The notes beneath the pieces were generated by a model. That model had not been told where the DNA came from and made no database searches. It worked only from the letters and a program-made list of their open reading frames with translations. Of a stretch of DNA of 61,533 bases, positions 1 to 12,039 are shown piece after piece. The translations under genes and the position numbers were made by a program. The first letter of the stretch is position 1. Each line of letters opens with the position of its first letter. The stretch is from Lactifluus volemus (Eukaryota > Basidiomycota > Agaricomycetes > Russulales > Russulaceae), in the NCBI GenBank assembly GCA_022376515.1, contig WTXI01000221.1:1-61533 (forward strand). The letters are read 5' to 3'.

Positions 1-1541
1 ACGACGTGACTGACAAGATACTCTCAGAGTGTATATGCAACAAATTCGCCGAGCTTTCGTAGTACGTGAACCCAGCCATGTGGTTATGCGCCTCTAACCA
101 TTCTCAGTTTCGCCGATCGCGGCTTTTACGAGGACTGGGTAACTAGCCACCCAAATTTTTGTTTCTACTTTGGTGCTGAGTACGGTCACAGTTGGAAATC
201 AACTCCTTGGGGTGAGTCCTCTCGAAAGTGGAACAAGCCCGTGCACAAGTTCCTGCTTCGACACTCACTTCTACGTGTCGACGATCAGCTCGTACCAATT
301 TTCGCGCTCGCGTGCCATATTGGCCACCTTTCTTCTCTCCGCGGCGGCCTACGAACACGTCATAGCCGTAGTCACCAAGAAGATCAGGTGCGCTGCAGTC
401 AAACCTCCCTCTTTTGTATTTGTGAAATGATTAATTTGTTCGAACGTGGAAACAGATTGTATATTTTTGTACTGCAACTCATCCAGGTTCCCATGATCGC
501 TGTCACGTCGTCGCCAGGGATCAAACGTAACAAGTTCTTGGGTAATGCGATGATCTGATTGGCGTTGTATGCGGGGTTCCGTTACTGTACCTAGCTTACG
601 TCATTTACTGATACTTGTCTCGTCGGACTGTTTCTTTCGGGGATCGTAAATATGTATCTTGCAGTGCCGCTTAAGACCTACCGTTATAACGTCTTGAAAA
701 AGCCGCCCTATCTTTATGAAGTGGTCAGAAGCTCGAGTGAACTAGTGATCTGATGATTATCGATCTTCACCCTGGCAGCTTTGCCGCTAGCGCTGAGCGT
801 GAGATGGCGCAGACAAGGTGCCCTTAGAAGGCATAATGCAGACGGCACATGGTTTACCTCAAGGCTCAACAACCCTCAACCTCTCCCACGCGTCTTTCTC
901 TCTCTTACTCTACCCAGATGACCCCAGATCCGTATGCCAAAGTCTCCTATCCCGATGTCTCCCGCTGTTAACTATTACTACAGCTCAGGTTCTCAAATCT
1001 CCGACATGAGGCACAGCAACCGCGCTCAGGTCACTTCAACGCAACCAGGCCCGCATGCGCTCCTCCGGGTCACTGGTACGTACTACTTTCGTGGTCATGC
1101 TCTGACAGGTACTAAAAATCTTTCCCCTGCCAGTCGTCAGAGCGCGCAACCTTCCGCGACTCAAGACCCTCCTCTGGAGGAAAGGAAAACTTTATGTCGC
1201 TGTGACCTACGGTGAGGGGACGATGCGGACACGATCTATGCAGAGAAGGGAGAATGTCGTAGAATGGAACGAGACTCTCAACATTTCGTGAGAAATTGCC
1301 ATATTTTATTTCTATTTACGGCTGAGTCTCCAGCAGCATCGCACAACCGCACTCCCATATCACAGTATCGTTGTATGCGGAAAGGACCAGACCGAACGAC
1401 ATCCTTATTGGAAGTCAGAGTATAGCCTGTGAACCACCTCGCGGTTCGTCTCATGATTTATTGGAATTTTTACTCATACTTACTCCACATGTAGAACTCG
1501 GCATAGTTTTCGGCAATACTGATGGAAATTTCAGACAGATA
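1..1541. other. no recognisable gene; upstream region of the NLR
   Basis: I see no conserved coding sequence here. The open frames are short, overlap on both strands and match no family I know. The stretch just before 1542 should contain the promoter and 5' UTR of the NLR gene, but I could not place a convincing TATA box or transcription start. Confidence 0.4.
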
Positions 1542-4500
1542 ATGGAGCTGGCCACAGTCTTAACGATCACAGTGTCATCAAACGCAAGTCCCTCTCGGTC
1601 AACGACAATCAACACCCCGAATCTCACACCGGGCAACCCTGTCTCTGAAGGAGGCGTTACGCGATCTATTGTCCAATCTGACACCGAAGCCGCGCAATCC
1701 ACGGCAGTTACCGCTCCTATATCTGACTTTTCCAGGACGGGTGACCTTCTCGTTGATAGCGGCACTCCTGTGGGAAAAGTCCCGGACAGCCAGACGGGGA
1801 TGTCGCGTCATCCAGATCGCGCTGAGGAAGCTATGGATGTGGTGACAATATGGAAAGGTGCCGTTAATGTCATGAAGCAGGTGATGGACACCGTCAGTCC
1901 AATCGTCAAAGAAGTGTGTCCCACACCTTTTTTCTCTACTATTCAACGAGTTAATTGCTGCCCCTCAGCGTGCCAGCTTGGCATGGACGCAGCTCTCCAA
2001 TATTCCCGAGGTGCGCGCCCTTGCCTTATTGGATGAAATGGAACGCTCACCTTTTTTTTAACTCGTTGGCAGACTTTGGTACACCATTTACAGCGTGACG
2101 ACAACTTCCGATCACTACTTGAGGCGATACTGAATGCATTTCAATTTGGAAATGAGGATGTTTTAAGGAATATCCAACCGGCATCAACGCAAGAAAACAT
2201 TCTCAATGAGATGCTGCTGTGCGTCTTCGAATGTGCCAATTCTATCAAATCGTACGCGTTTACCGCCGAATCGTATGCCAAGACGGATGAACAAATCGGT
2301 ACGTTATCCTGACCTGACCTCTCTCATCGCCTCTTATCAACATGTAATTTTCAGCAAAGCTGGGTTCGAGAAATGTCGAACACCTCCGCGAGACCGTCGA
2401 CCGACTACGAGAACTAGGAGGAAAATTCCCCACACATGTTGCTGTCACCGCTGGCGCTGCTGTCCCTGAAATGCGAAAGGATGTGAGGACACAGGTAACG
2501 GATATGTCGAATCAAGAATCGGAAGCTGGTGCGTCATCCTGATAGTCACAAAGCCATCGATCATCAGTTTGACAAGATTAAAACAGAATTGAGTGCAATA
2601 ATCGGGAAAAGCCCTGTTTTGGGAGGATGGCGATTCCACGATAGGAAGGGCTGTCATCAAGGAACACGCAAACATTTCTTGGACCACATCGTCAAGTGGG
2701 TCCAGAATCCCGAATCCGAACGTGGCCTCGTTCTCCTTGGCCAGGCAGGCACGGGAAAGTCCTCAATTGCGCACGAGATCGCACTTCACTTCGACGGGAC
2801 GTATCTCGGTTCCTATGTTACTTTTGTGCGGAAAGAGAAACCCAAGGAGTCCAAGGACGAGGCTCATAATTTCTTTACATCGCTTGCCCGCGACCTCTCC
2901 GATCGCTATCCTCCGTTCAAGCTCGCCCTCACGAGGGCCATTGCAAGTGATCCGTCTTTTGGCACTACCCGAGATCCTCGTAGACTTTTTAAACAGCTCC
3001 TCCTTGAACCACTCGAGAACCTATCACTCGTCGAACCAATTCTCATCATCATCGATGGGTTGGATGAGAGCGGTCTCACAATTGGTGACAACGGACTGCA
3101 CACGTTTCTTGCCCAACGTGTCATCGACCTTCCGCCAAACGTTCGCGTACTCATCACCTCGAGGTCGGAAGATGACATCAAACATGCATTCGACAATGCG
3201 CTGTCCAGCCGTATTCTGTATATGGATGACGCCCAACTGGCTGCCGATACGGAACAAGATATTAGCTTGTATATTTGGAGCGAACTCGGCGAGGAAGCGT
3301 TCAAAGCCCATGGTAGCAAACTAGTGCAGGCGTCAGAGGGCTCATTTCAGTGGGCGGCCGTTGCATGTGGTTTCATAAACAGCCCTGCCAGTCTTGGCCT
3401 TGGCTACAACGAGTGTGTAGAGCGCCTGTTGGGATCCTCTCGAGGTCTCATTGGTTCAGGTCCGCTGGACAACTTGTACGAAGAAGTCCTCCAAGGGTAC
3501 TTTAATTCAGATGAAGCCCAGGGTCTGTTTCGGTCCATCATGGGACAGCTTTTTGCTGCGATCGAACCCCTCTCCATTGATTCTTTGGTTGCTCTGCGAC
3601 AGCATGCACCCTTTGTTCACCCCGAAGATTCCAATCTGGTCCGCAGAATTCTCCGGTACCTCGGCTCGCTGCTGAGTAACGTCACTTCACATGATCAAAC
3701 GGGCCCCGTCCTTCCCCTCCATACCTCATTTCGCGACTTTCTGACGAGCAAGACGAGCAACGTGTTTTATGTCGATCTTGCGGATGCTCACCATCAGTTG
3801 ACACATTCCTGCCTTGGTTTAATGCTCTATGAACTCAAATTCAACATCTGCAAACTCGAGTCGTCATGTCTCGCCAACAGCGATGTCCCAGACTTAGAAT
3901 CTCGAATCGCCAAATATATTCCATCTGCTCTATCATATGCTTGTATTTACTGGGGCGATCATTTGTACGGTCTTTTCTTCGATCACGATGTCCTCGAAAA
4001 GCTTCAACTGCTGTTCGAAACAAAGTTTCTGTTTTGGCTGGAAGTGCTTAGTGTCAAAAAGAGTGTCGGCCTTGCTTCACGAGCATTGTCATCCCTGTTG
4101 GTATGGTTGCTGCGAGAGGTATGTACACCGCATAATTCAATATGACATGTAGTTGACTTGTGCGTGAAATCGCAATAGCGCTCACAAACGGCAGTGAAGA
4201 TCCTGTTGGGATTCGTGAAGGATGCTTCTTCATTCGTGCGGTATTTCGGAATGGCGATGGCAAGAAGTGCACCACATATCTACGTCTCTGCCCTGCCTTT
4301 CGCGCCAGCCTCTTCCCAGATCCTTCATCAATACCTTCCCCATTTTCCTCGGACATTGAGGTTGGAACGCGGGCAGTTGTCGCATTGGCCTGAATTGGAA
4401 ATGACGATTAAGGCACATGACTACAATGTCAATTGTGTTGCATTCTCGCCGGACGGGGAGCAGATCGCATCGGGCTCGGATGATCGCACGATTCGCGTGT

Positions 4501-6446
4501 GGGATGCCACAACAGGACAGATTTTAGCTGGCCCGTTTACTGGACACACCGATTCGGTCACATGTGTTGCATTCTCACCAGACGGGGAGCGTCTCGCATC
4601 GGCCTCGCATGATCAGTCGATTCGCGTGTGGGATGCCACAACAGGACAGATTGTAGCGGGCCCGTTTACTGGACACACCAATTCTGTCACATGTGTTGCA
4701 TTCTCACCAGACGGGGAGCAGATCGCATCTGCCTCTTTCGATCACACGATACGGGTGTGGGATGCCACAACAGGACAGATTGTAGCGGGCCCGTTTACTG
4801 GACACACCGATTGGGTCACATGTGTTGCATTCTCACCAGACGGGGAGCGGATCGCATCGGGCTCGTATGATCGCACGATTCGTGTGTGGGATGCCACAAC
4901 AGGACAGATTTTAGCTGGCCCGTTTACTGGACACACCAATTCGGTCACATGTGTTGCATTCTCACCAGACGGGGAGCGGATCGCATCGGGCTCGCATGAT
5001 CGCACGATTCGCGTGTGGGATGCCACAACAGGACAGATTGTAGCGGGCCCGTTTACTGGACACACCAAAGGGATCACATCTACTGCATTCTCACCAGACG
5101 GGGAGCGGATCGCATCGGCCTCATTTGATCGCACGATTCGGGAGTGGGATGCCACAACAGGACAGATTGTAGCGGGCCCGTTTACTGGACACACAGATTG
5201 GGTCAGATCTGTTGCGTTCTCACCAGACGGGGAGCGTATTGCATCGGGCTCGCATGATCGCACGATTCGGGTGTGGGATGCGACAACAGGACAGATTGTA
5301 GCGGGCCCGTTTACTGGACATCCCAATTTGGTCACATGTGTTGCATTCTCGCCGGACGGGGAGCAGATCGCATCGGGCTCGCATGATCGCACGATTCGCG
5401 TGTGGGATGCCACAACAGGACAGATTATAGCGGGCCCATTTACTGGACACACCAATTGGGTCACATGTGTTGCATTCTCACCAGACGGGGAGCGGATCGC
5501 ATCGAGCTCGCATGATCACACGATTCGCGTGTGGGATGCCACAACAGGACAGATTGTAGCGGGCCCGTTTACTGGACACACCGATTGGGTCACATGTGTT
5601 GCATTCTCACCAGACGGGGAGCGGATCGCATCGGGCTCGTATGATCGCACGATTCGGGTGTGGGATGCCACAACAGGACAGATTGTAGCGGGCCCGTTTA
5701 CTGGACACACCGATTCGGTCACATGTGTTGCATTCTCACCAGACGGGGAGCGGATCGCATCGGCCTCGGATGATCACTCGATTCGGGTGTGGGATGCCAC
5801 AACAGGACAGATTTTAGCTGGCCCGTTTACTGGACACACCAATTCGGTCAGATCTGTTGCGTTCTCACCAGACGGGGAGCGTATCGCATCGGCCTCGGAT
5901 GATCACACGATTCGGGTGTGGGATGCGACAACAGGACAGATTGTAGTGGGCCCGTTTACTGGACACACCAATTTTGTCAGATCTGTTGCCTTCTCACCAG
6001 ATGGGGAGCAGATCACATCGGGCTCGCATGATCGCACGATTCGGGTGTGGGATGCGACAACAGGACAGATTTTAGCTGGCCCGTTTACTGGACACACCAG
6101 TTGGGTTAGATCTGTTGCATTCTCACCAGACGGGGAGCGGATCGCATCGGGCTCTTTTGATCACACGATTCGGGTGTGGGATGCCACAACTCATGTGAAG
6201 ACCGCAACCAGGGCCGAAAATATTAAGAATCAATTTACAGACCAATCCTTGGTCGATAGTGATGGTTGGTTACGTGGTGAAGTAGATGAACTTGTGCTTT
6301 GGATTCCCCAGCTACATAGGCCATGCCTTCATAGACCCAGCACTATCTGGATTGCAGGCAAACAGGAGACACGGCTTGATCTCTCAGATTTTGCTTATGG
6401 ATCAAATTGGGCTACGAGTAGATTATCCCAATTTTTATTTAAGTAA
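1542..6446 (+). CDS. NACHT-WD40 NLR-like (STAND) protein, NWD/HET-E type
   Basis: Intact six-exon gene. Exons 1542-1913, 1969-2010, 2073-2298, 2355-2494, 2568-4118 and 4179-6446 join in frame to 1532 codons plus stop; introns are 55-73 bp with GT..AG ends. The start is the first ATG in the open frame. The first ~260 residues form a Ser/Thr-rich then helical N-terminal region typical of mushroom NWD proteins (motif TLVHHLQRDDNF). The NACHT domain follows, with Walker A GQAGTGKSS and Walker B ILIIIDGLDES. Next come helical linker repeats, 14 WD40 repeats (two seven-bladed propellers' worth) and a conserved C-terminal tail (DGWLRGEVDELVLWIP). Family knowledge: fungal STAND NLRs such as HET-E/HET-D use WD repeats for non-self recognition and NACHT for nucleotide-dependent oligomerisation. 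The N-terminal effector type is not one I can name. The ligand is unknown. Confidence 0.9.
4415..6220 (+). repeat. array of 14 near-identical 129-bp WD40 repeats
   Basis: Fourteen consecutive 43-residue units, each 129 bp, lie in the last NLR exon. Most of each unit is invariant (CVAFSPDGE, IRVWDATTGQI, AGPFTGH). Differences cluster at a few codons: the pair after HT (DS, NS, DW, NW, KG, NL, NF, SW), the residue after IAS (G, A or S) and the D/H/F/Y-D-R/H/Q positions. Units 1 and 14 are the most divergent at their outer edges. High identity between units means unequal crossing-over or conversion is active or recent, so copy number may be collapsed in short-read assemblies. Confidence 0.93.
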
Positions 6447-6600
6447 TCAATTGTATGCAAGATAGCTATTGTCCTGCTTTAATCAGACCGAACCATGACC
6501 ATCCTCCCACTCGCGAGAATCTTTTGAGTATGTCAAATAGGACGTGACGCGTGACTGTGACTTCACGCGTCGAACATGTAACCGACGCCAACGACTCCAG

Positions 6601-7440
6601 ATGGCAAGTGAATCGAATCTCCAAGAGGTGCTTCAGGTTCTACAGGATTCAGTTCTACAGACCATGGAAATGACATATGATCGATGCAACTAGGAACGAT
6701 GGACGCTTTGCTTCAACGTGCCTGTGTGTAGCAAATGCTTTCACTAAGATCCTCCACTCATCGTTTATTACAGAAGCTGTCCGAGCCATAGCAGAGTCCT
6801 TTGAAGCCAACACATCTCCAGATACGTTTGACATCTTGTGCACTTTTCTCAAATGCGTCGATGCTGTGCCCGGTGGAGGGTCGGGCGTTGCCTCGAGGAT
6901 GTAGTGGTTGGGGATGAAGTCGCGTTGTCTATGCTTATCTCAGCGTCGGGTAACTGTACAATGTCCGCTACACTTCCCACGCTGTCATCCTGGCCCCGCT
7001 GTCCCCAATCCCCATTCCACCGGTATCTTGATGAACAAACTACTCGATATTATCATGTCTCGCTTGGCCGCGGAGGTGGATGCTTCCGCGCACGACATCG
7101 ACCACGAAGACCAGCAGACGTGCGCGGCACATAAAGTACCGATGGAGATGTACGCCTTCTTGCTCAACTGGTCGGCCCGCTCGCCGGTGGAGAAGGTCAA
7201 CCTACCCGACGAGGATGCGTCCGCTGCCGCAGCACCCGCAAAGTCTCGGAAGGGATGGGGCGGAAAGGCAACGCAATCGAGAGTTGTTTCCAAGAACAAG
7301 GCAACCGAATGATCATGGAAAGACCAGATCGTGCCTATTCTTACGCTGATCGCCAAGGTTTTGAAGTTGAAGACGCCCAAGATTTGGACTGTGAGCGGGG
7401 AGAGGGATATTTTTATCGGGTGCGTCGGTTCCTCATATGG
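6601..7440 (+). pseudogene. cnd1: condensin complex subunit 1 (Cnd1/CAP-D2) N-terminal fragment
   Basis: Scattered plus-strand frames resemble the N-terminal part of fungal condensin subunit 1, the HEAT-repeat subunit of the mitotic condensin ring. An initial segment starts at the ATG at 6601 (SNLQEVLQVLQ). A second segment near 6770-6895 contains SPDTFDILCTFLKCVDAVPG. After a probable intron comes MNKLLDIIMSRLAAEV, then AHKVPMEMYAFLLNW, and then SWKDQIVPILTLIAKVLKLK with KIWTVSGERDIFIG. Stops and frame changes interrupt it, including a TGA just before SWKDQ (about 7312), and nothing beyond ~7440 continues the protein. It is therefore a truncated, inactive copy; the functional gene should be elsewhere. 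The assignment rests on remembered family motifs. Confidence 0.55.
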
Positions 7441-8211
7441 TCGCCGTAACAGCTTCGCTTACTATAGGGCAAAACGTTCCTTCTTCGCGCCTCGGTAGGT
7501 GTCTCTCTGCGCCTGCGTACCACGTCACGGAGAATGAGCAGTACATGAAGCTGAGGCCTGAGGTCTCCTTTTAATCTCTCCACAATCTTCGGTCTTGACT
7601 TTCCGCTTGTTCATTTTATGGTGCTATTGGACAGGTGTTGTCCTGTGGACTTTCAAGCGGTGCGCATACACTTTAATTGCTACCCTGATAGGCTGGTCGC
7701 ATATCTAATAGCCAATGGCCCGTGAAATCCGGTTTCTTGACTCTCCATACATTCGTGCGTATTTCGACTGCCTTGATTCGTATTCCGCCTAATTCCCTCC
7801 CAATCTGTCAGGCCATGATCATGAAGATGCATTCTTATATGGCAACGAATGGCTCCTTACGCTACGTCTCTCAGAAATCTGCGGCGATCCTGAAACAGTT
7901 TTGAGTTGCGACGTCTCGGGTTGGTGGGTGGTGTGTCAGTTGAGAAAGAACGCCATAGACCCGACAGAAGTTTACAAGAAATGGAGTATGCTCCATCCAT
8001 TTGACACGATGAGGACAATGACCATGATTGTACTACACAACTGTGGATGAAGTGAAACTGTTTATGGTAACTTGACATGGAACCCTTCCCCTTTCTTTGA
8101 AGTACACCAGTGCCAATGCACAGCAAAAGGTGGATGCTGGCTAGATCTGGACAGGGAATGTTCCCACGGTGCCCACACTAATACTACTGGCTCGTCTCGA
8201 CACCCATTTTG
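7441..8211. other. no intact gene; DUF6535 exon remnant
   Basis: Mostly featureless. At about 7550-7630 the minus strand shows a relic of the DUF6535 second exon (NEQAESQDR), closely matching NEQAEIQDR in the intact gene at 9917-11930 and sharing the surrounding DNA, so it is a decayed copy of that exon. The frames at 7720-7910 match nothing I recognise. Confidence 0.35.
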
Positions 8212-8814
8212 TCAGGAGACGTCCCGACCAGGAAGGAGATGATCACCCCGAGTTAAAACTTCGTGGAGTCCACAAAGGCTGTTGGAGATCCTCTTGAGAT
8301 TCCTGTTCTGTGTATCTCGATTGATTTCATCCCACAAGACAATGAAGTCTCTCTGCAGCTCAGGAAGAGTATTTTGAATGTCAAATTTGGTAAATGCTGT
8401 TAGAAAACGTGACGACCTGTAAGCGGCCGACGGCAAATCACCCAAACCGTGAATGATCTGGCGAGTGATGTGGATCAGGTTGGCGAGTAACACATTGTCC
8501 TTGTCGTGTTTGAGATAGGCCCGAATAGTGTCTTCTGACCTGCCTAAGTGATCCGCAGCGAGCGTAACCCAACCATCATCGTTTGCCTGAACATAGGAAA
8601 TGATTCCAGCAATAATGGTTTGTGCACGCAGGTCATTGGTGCCATTGTCTTGGCTCCTCAGAGCTTTCCCCGCTTCGATGGATCGCAGGATGTCCTGCCG
8701 GTCCCCATAGAATATGTCTCTGAGAGGGAATCTTTGGGGGGTTGATAAAGCAACGTCTGAGAGGCATCTAGCATCAGCGACGTTCACGCAGACGACGACG
8801 TCGTGAAGTAACAA
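8212..8814 (-). pseudogene. DUF6535 family C-terminal fragment
   Basis: An open 200-codon frame covers only the soluble helical C-terminal half of a DUF6535 protein. It contains VVVCVNVADARCLSDVALS, DDGWVTLAADHLGRSEDT, VLLANLIHITRQIIHG and FDIQNTLPELQRDF, each aligning with the intact copies at 27.5, 40.1, 44.1 and 55 kb. The N-terminal membrane part is missing; upstream (8815-8870) the sequence runs straight into the 3' end of the GTPase gene. It may be a relic, or an extra exon of the GTPase transcript. I favour a relic because intact copies always have the membrane segment. Confidence 0.75.
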
Positions 8815-8871
8815 GACTCACCGTCTCTTTCTAGGCTGTAGTTCTGCGTGAGAAGCAGATATAAGAGAAAG

Positions 8872-9891
8872 CTATGCCACGCACTCATTCCCGATAGTGG
8901 AATCAGTTTCATAATCCTCGCCGCTATCCATTTCAGACTCTTCTATCCCGAACAAAGGAGGCGGTATGCGGGAGTCTGTGATGCGTTTGTCGGTCACCTT
9001 GATCAGCTGTTCGATAAGGTCAACATATTCCGGTTTCACTGTAATCGATGTGAACGTCGGGAGCCTTCTACTTGGGCACACAAAGGATTAGCATACCAGA
9101 GACTTTTACCGCAGGCAGGTCTCCAGGGTCTTTACCAAAAAGAGAACGACACAGCTTCTCATATTGTTCGTGTGCCACATCAAGTGCGGACTGTGACTTT
9201 GTTGCGTCATCGGTGTCATAGTCGCTCTTGACTGCACAGACGATCTCATCGAATTTGGTAAATACAACCACGACGGGCACTGCCAGTGAAAATCCATGGC
9301 ATTAGTCAAATAGAGAAGAAAATCGGGAACTCTTGCCTTTTCCCATGTATAGAACCTCTTTCACTTCACCATCTACCATCCTGTCGGTGGTGTCGGGGAT
9401 AGAGATACATACCCTGATTTACGTCACCATCATGATGCATAAGCCGACCAACATATCGCAATTCCTGGCCTGTTGCACTTACCAAATTGCGTCTAATCGG
9501 GTTGATTCCGGTGCCTTAGTACCTGTGCGTTCCGTGATGAAATCCCGAATAACTTGCAAGCCAGTCTCATCTCCAGACCGAAACACAGGAGACTCGTGGA
9601 ATATGAGCTCAGGGATATCGTGTGAACGATGCTCGGTTTCGATATCATGTCCTAAATCTTCGTGCGACGTCACCTTTAAAGAGGTGATAAGGAATGGTAG
9701 GGCCGAGATACAAAAGATGATAGTAGACGCACCATGGTGGTTGGTTTGAGGATGGTGTTAATGAGCGACGATTTACCAGAGCCATGCTATCAGAAGGGCA
9801 GCGTACCATTCAATCACCGGCATCTGGGAGTATCAGCAAAGCTTACCTTCCCCACAACAAGGATTCTGCATCTGGAAGCAATAGGAATCAT
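8872..9891 (-). CDS. P-loop GTPase (G-domain protein of Agaricomycete type), probably decaying
   Basis: Small GTPase read on the minus strand. Exons 9891-9847, 9786-9733, 9673-9483, 9413-9370 and 9279-~9085 join in frame; introns are 54-90 bp. The last junction into the exon ending at 8872 could not be resolved without a frame change. G1 is created by splicing exons 1 and 2 (CRILVVGK + HGSGKSSLIN). G4 is VVVVFTKFDEI. At the G3 position, where relatives have HDSxGF, this gene has LIFHESPVF, so both the Asp and the Gly of DxxG are lost. Relatives are mushroom GTPases related to the Mmr_HSR1/AIG1 group, of unknown role. Loss of G3 and the unresolved last splice suggest reduced function. It lies between two DUF6535 sequences on the same strand. 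Confidence 0.65.
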
Positions 9892-9916
9892 AAGAGATAG
9901 GAAAGGAGTAGGTAGA

Positions 9917-11930
9917 TCACCCCGCTGCATACCTGGAGTTGTCAGAAAGTAATTTCTGCGCTGCTAACGTAAGCAGTCCAGTATCTGCTGCATTCGGGGA
10001 TGTGGACACAGGTGGATCCAGAGTGGGCGGTTGATGTTGACGTGAGTCAACGTAGCAGAGACTATACGGTGCTGCGACTGTGGGGGTAGCACCAGGATGA
10101 AATTGAGGGTGTATAGCACTAATGAGGGAGAGAAAGCTTTCGGCATTTGCTCTTGCCATCAGATATCCTGGTGAATCTTTCGTGACGTCCACAAGATTGT
10201 TCCATAAATCGCAGAAATGCTTCCGAAGTTCGGGTGAAGTATCTCTCGGATTGAATTTGAGGGTCTCGCTCAGAACGTTATGCCAGATCCTGCCAGGTTT
10301 GAATTGGTCGCCGCTAGTGAGGTACGACGCTTTCAAAACCTGGGAAATCCAGATGAAGCTAATTAGCTTCACGCTGTCGGCATTCCAGGAAGCCTTATTC
10401 AAGAGGACGTAGAAAGAGTCCTGTTGACGCTGTGTAATATCTTGCCAAATGCCTTCAAATTCTTGTACGCGGCTAATGGCAACGGCGACTATGCATTGTG
10501 CGTAGTGTCTGGTCCATAGGTCCGGATTGCTGTAGTGCGATTCTGCACCAATGACAAAGTCAACGCATTTGAAAATACTGGACCCCATGGACAGGAGTGT
10601 GTGCCGAAAAGTACACTGAAGAAGTAAAGGGTCCATATTCATAACATCCAAGCAAATCGTAATCCGTCTCCGTTTGTCGTCTTCAGAAAGTATAGTCGAT
10701 GACGAGGATCGGTCCATGAATGCTACGATTGCTCTGGGGAATCGGTGGCTATGGAGGTGCTCTAGAACTTGGTCGTCCCTTTTCACTTTAGTGGAGCCAT
10801 AGAATCCAGGTAGGTCGACAAGGAATCTCTCCATGTCATGGTCTCCTTCTAAAGAATCGAAAGTCTTCAAAAGCGCAGGAGTATCGAGTTCCAAAATGCG
10901 GGTCTCGGTTAGGTCTTCAATAGCCTTCGTCATTCCCATAAACGTGAGCCGGTGGAAAGTTTGGGCCAAGTCCAGGACGCGAAGCCTAGTGCGATTACCG
11001 ATGAAATTTGACCTTTCTGTCACACGATAAACGAGATTGAGTATCAGCCAGGGGATCCCCACAATGGACGACCAGATCAGCGAGGATAAGGGTGTGTAGT
11101 AGGGGCTGTCGTGATGTAGAATGGGCGAGAGGCTGAAACCCAGATATAGCAACGCACAGGCCCCAACGCATGTGGAAACGGCCATGAAAGCGGCGTGAAT
11201 GGTGCTTGAAAGGGATACGAGGAGCCCTGCCAGGAACAAGAATACCGAAACATGGAAGAGTGAAGGCAAGGCTGCAGCCACCCATAGAAGATAGTGCTTG
11301 TCTATTCCCTGCGCCATCAGTTCACGGATCCGCATACGATGCTGTGGACTGCGCGGCCCTTGGACGATGTGGAGGTATCGGCGTATCCAGTGTTGTAAAA
11401 GCGATGCAAACAGGAAGCAAGCAAGACTGATCGCCAAACTTAGGGACCAGAGGGCATTTACCCAGATAGCGGACGCCGTGGGTGAAAATATCACAGCGGA
11501 CGGATCGGACGGGAGGCGGATAAGAGTGTTGTTCTGGCAAGTGCTGAGATGGCAAATTTGTGCGAGGTTAAACTGAGATGCGGCTTGACAGAATGGTTGG
11601 TATGACATTCCGAGTGATACTGACACTACGATTGAGAAAATGCTACTCTACAACTGCCGTATCAGCTGACATCCGTGACAAAAGAGAAGGAGTCGACGCA
11701 CGGCGTGGAGCACGCCATCCGCTTCGCCTTTCAATCTCTCCTCCATCGTTCGGTCTTGGATTTCTGCTTGTTCATTGTACATGGACAATAAGTCGTTCAA
11801 CCTCCCTGTGACGTCTGTTACAGCCCCGGTCGTTAGGGTACCCCCAACGCCTGAAAACGTGTGAGAAATTGGACAGGGTTAACCACGTGTGCATACCATC
11901 TTCATTGACTTTGTGAGGCCGAGTAGGCAT
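9917..11930 (-). CDS. DUF6535 multi-pass membrane protein
   Basis: Intact three-exon gene: 11930-11897, 11850-11702 and 11647-9917, 637 codons plus stop. Exon 1 starts MPTRPHKVNED and ends in phase 1 before a gtatg donor, the same arrangement as other copies here. Exon 2 carries LLSMYNEQAEIQDRTMEE; the intron before the first hydrophobic segment is 54 bp. The family signature AIWVNALWSLSLAISLACF opens a transmembrane helix, followed by LLQHWIRRYLH and a second hydrophobic pair (LFHVSVFLFLAGLLVSL; AAFMAVSTCVGACALLYLG). The C-terminal ~400 residues are soluble and helical. This copy is strongly divergent from the A/B/C and D/E groups in its C-terminal half. Function unknown; membrane location is inferred from hydrophobicity. 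Confidence 0.85.
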
Positions 11931-12039
11931 GGCTTTTACTGTGACGAGACGACACTTGACGAGGACGCTATTCGTTTGGCGTCTGAAAGCACTGCATTAT
12001 GTAAGGCGTAAATCATTGCCACTTCCGGACTGCAGCCAT

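Noticed and set aside
4742..5464. A 240-codon minus-strand frame with repeated VCPVNGPATICPVVASHTRIV
   Set aside because: It is the exact antisense shadow of the WD40 repeats; its regularity comes from the repeat DNA.
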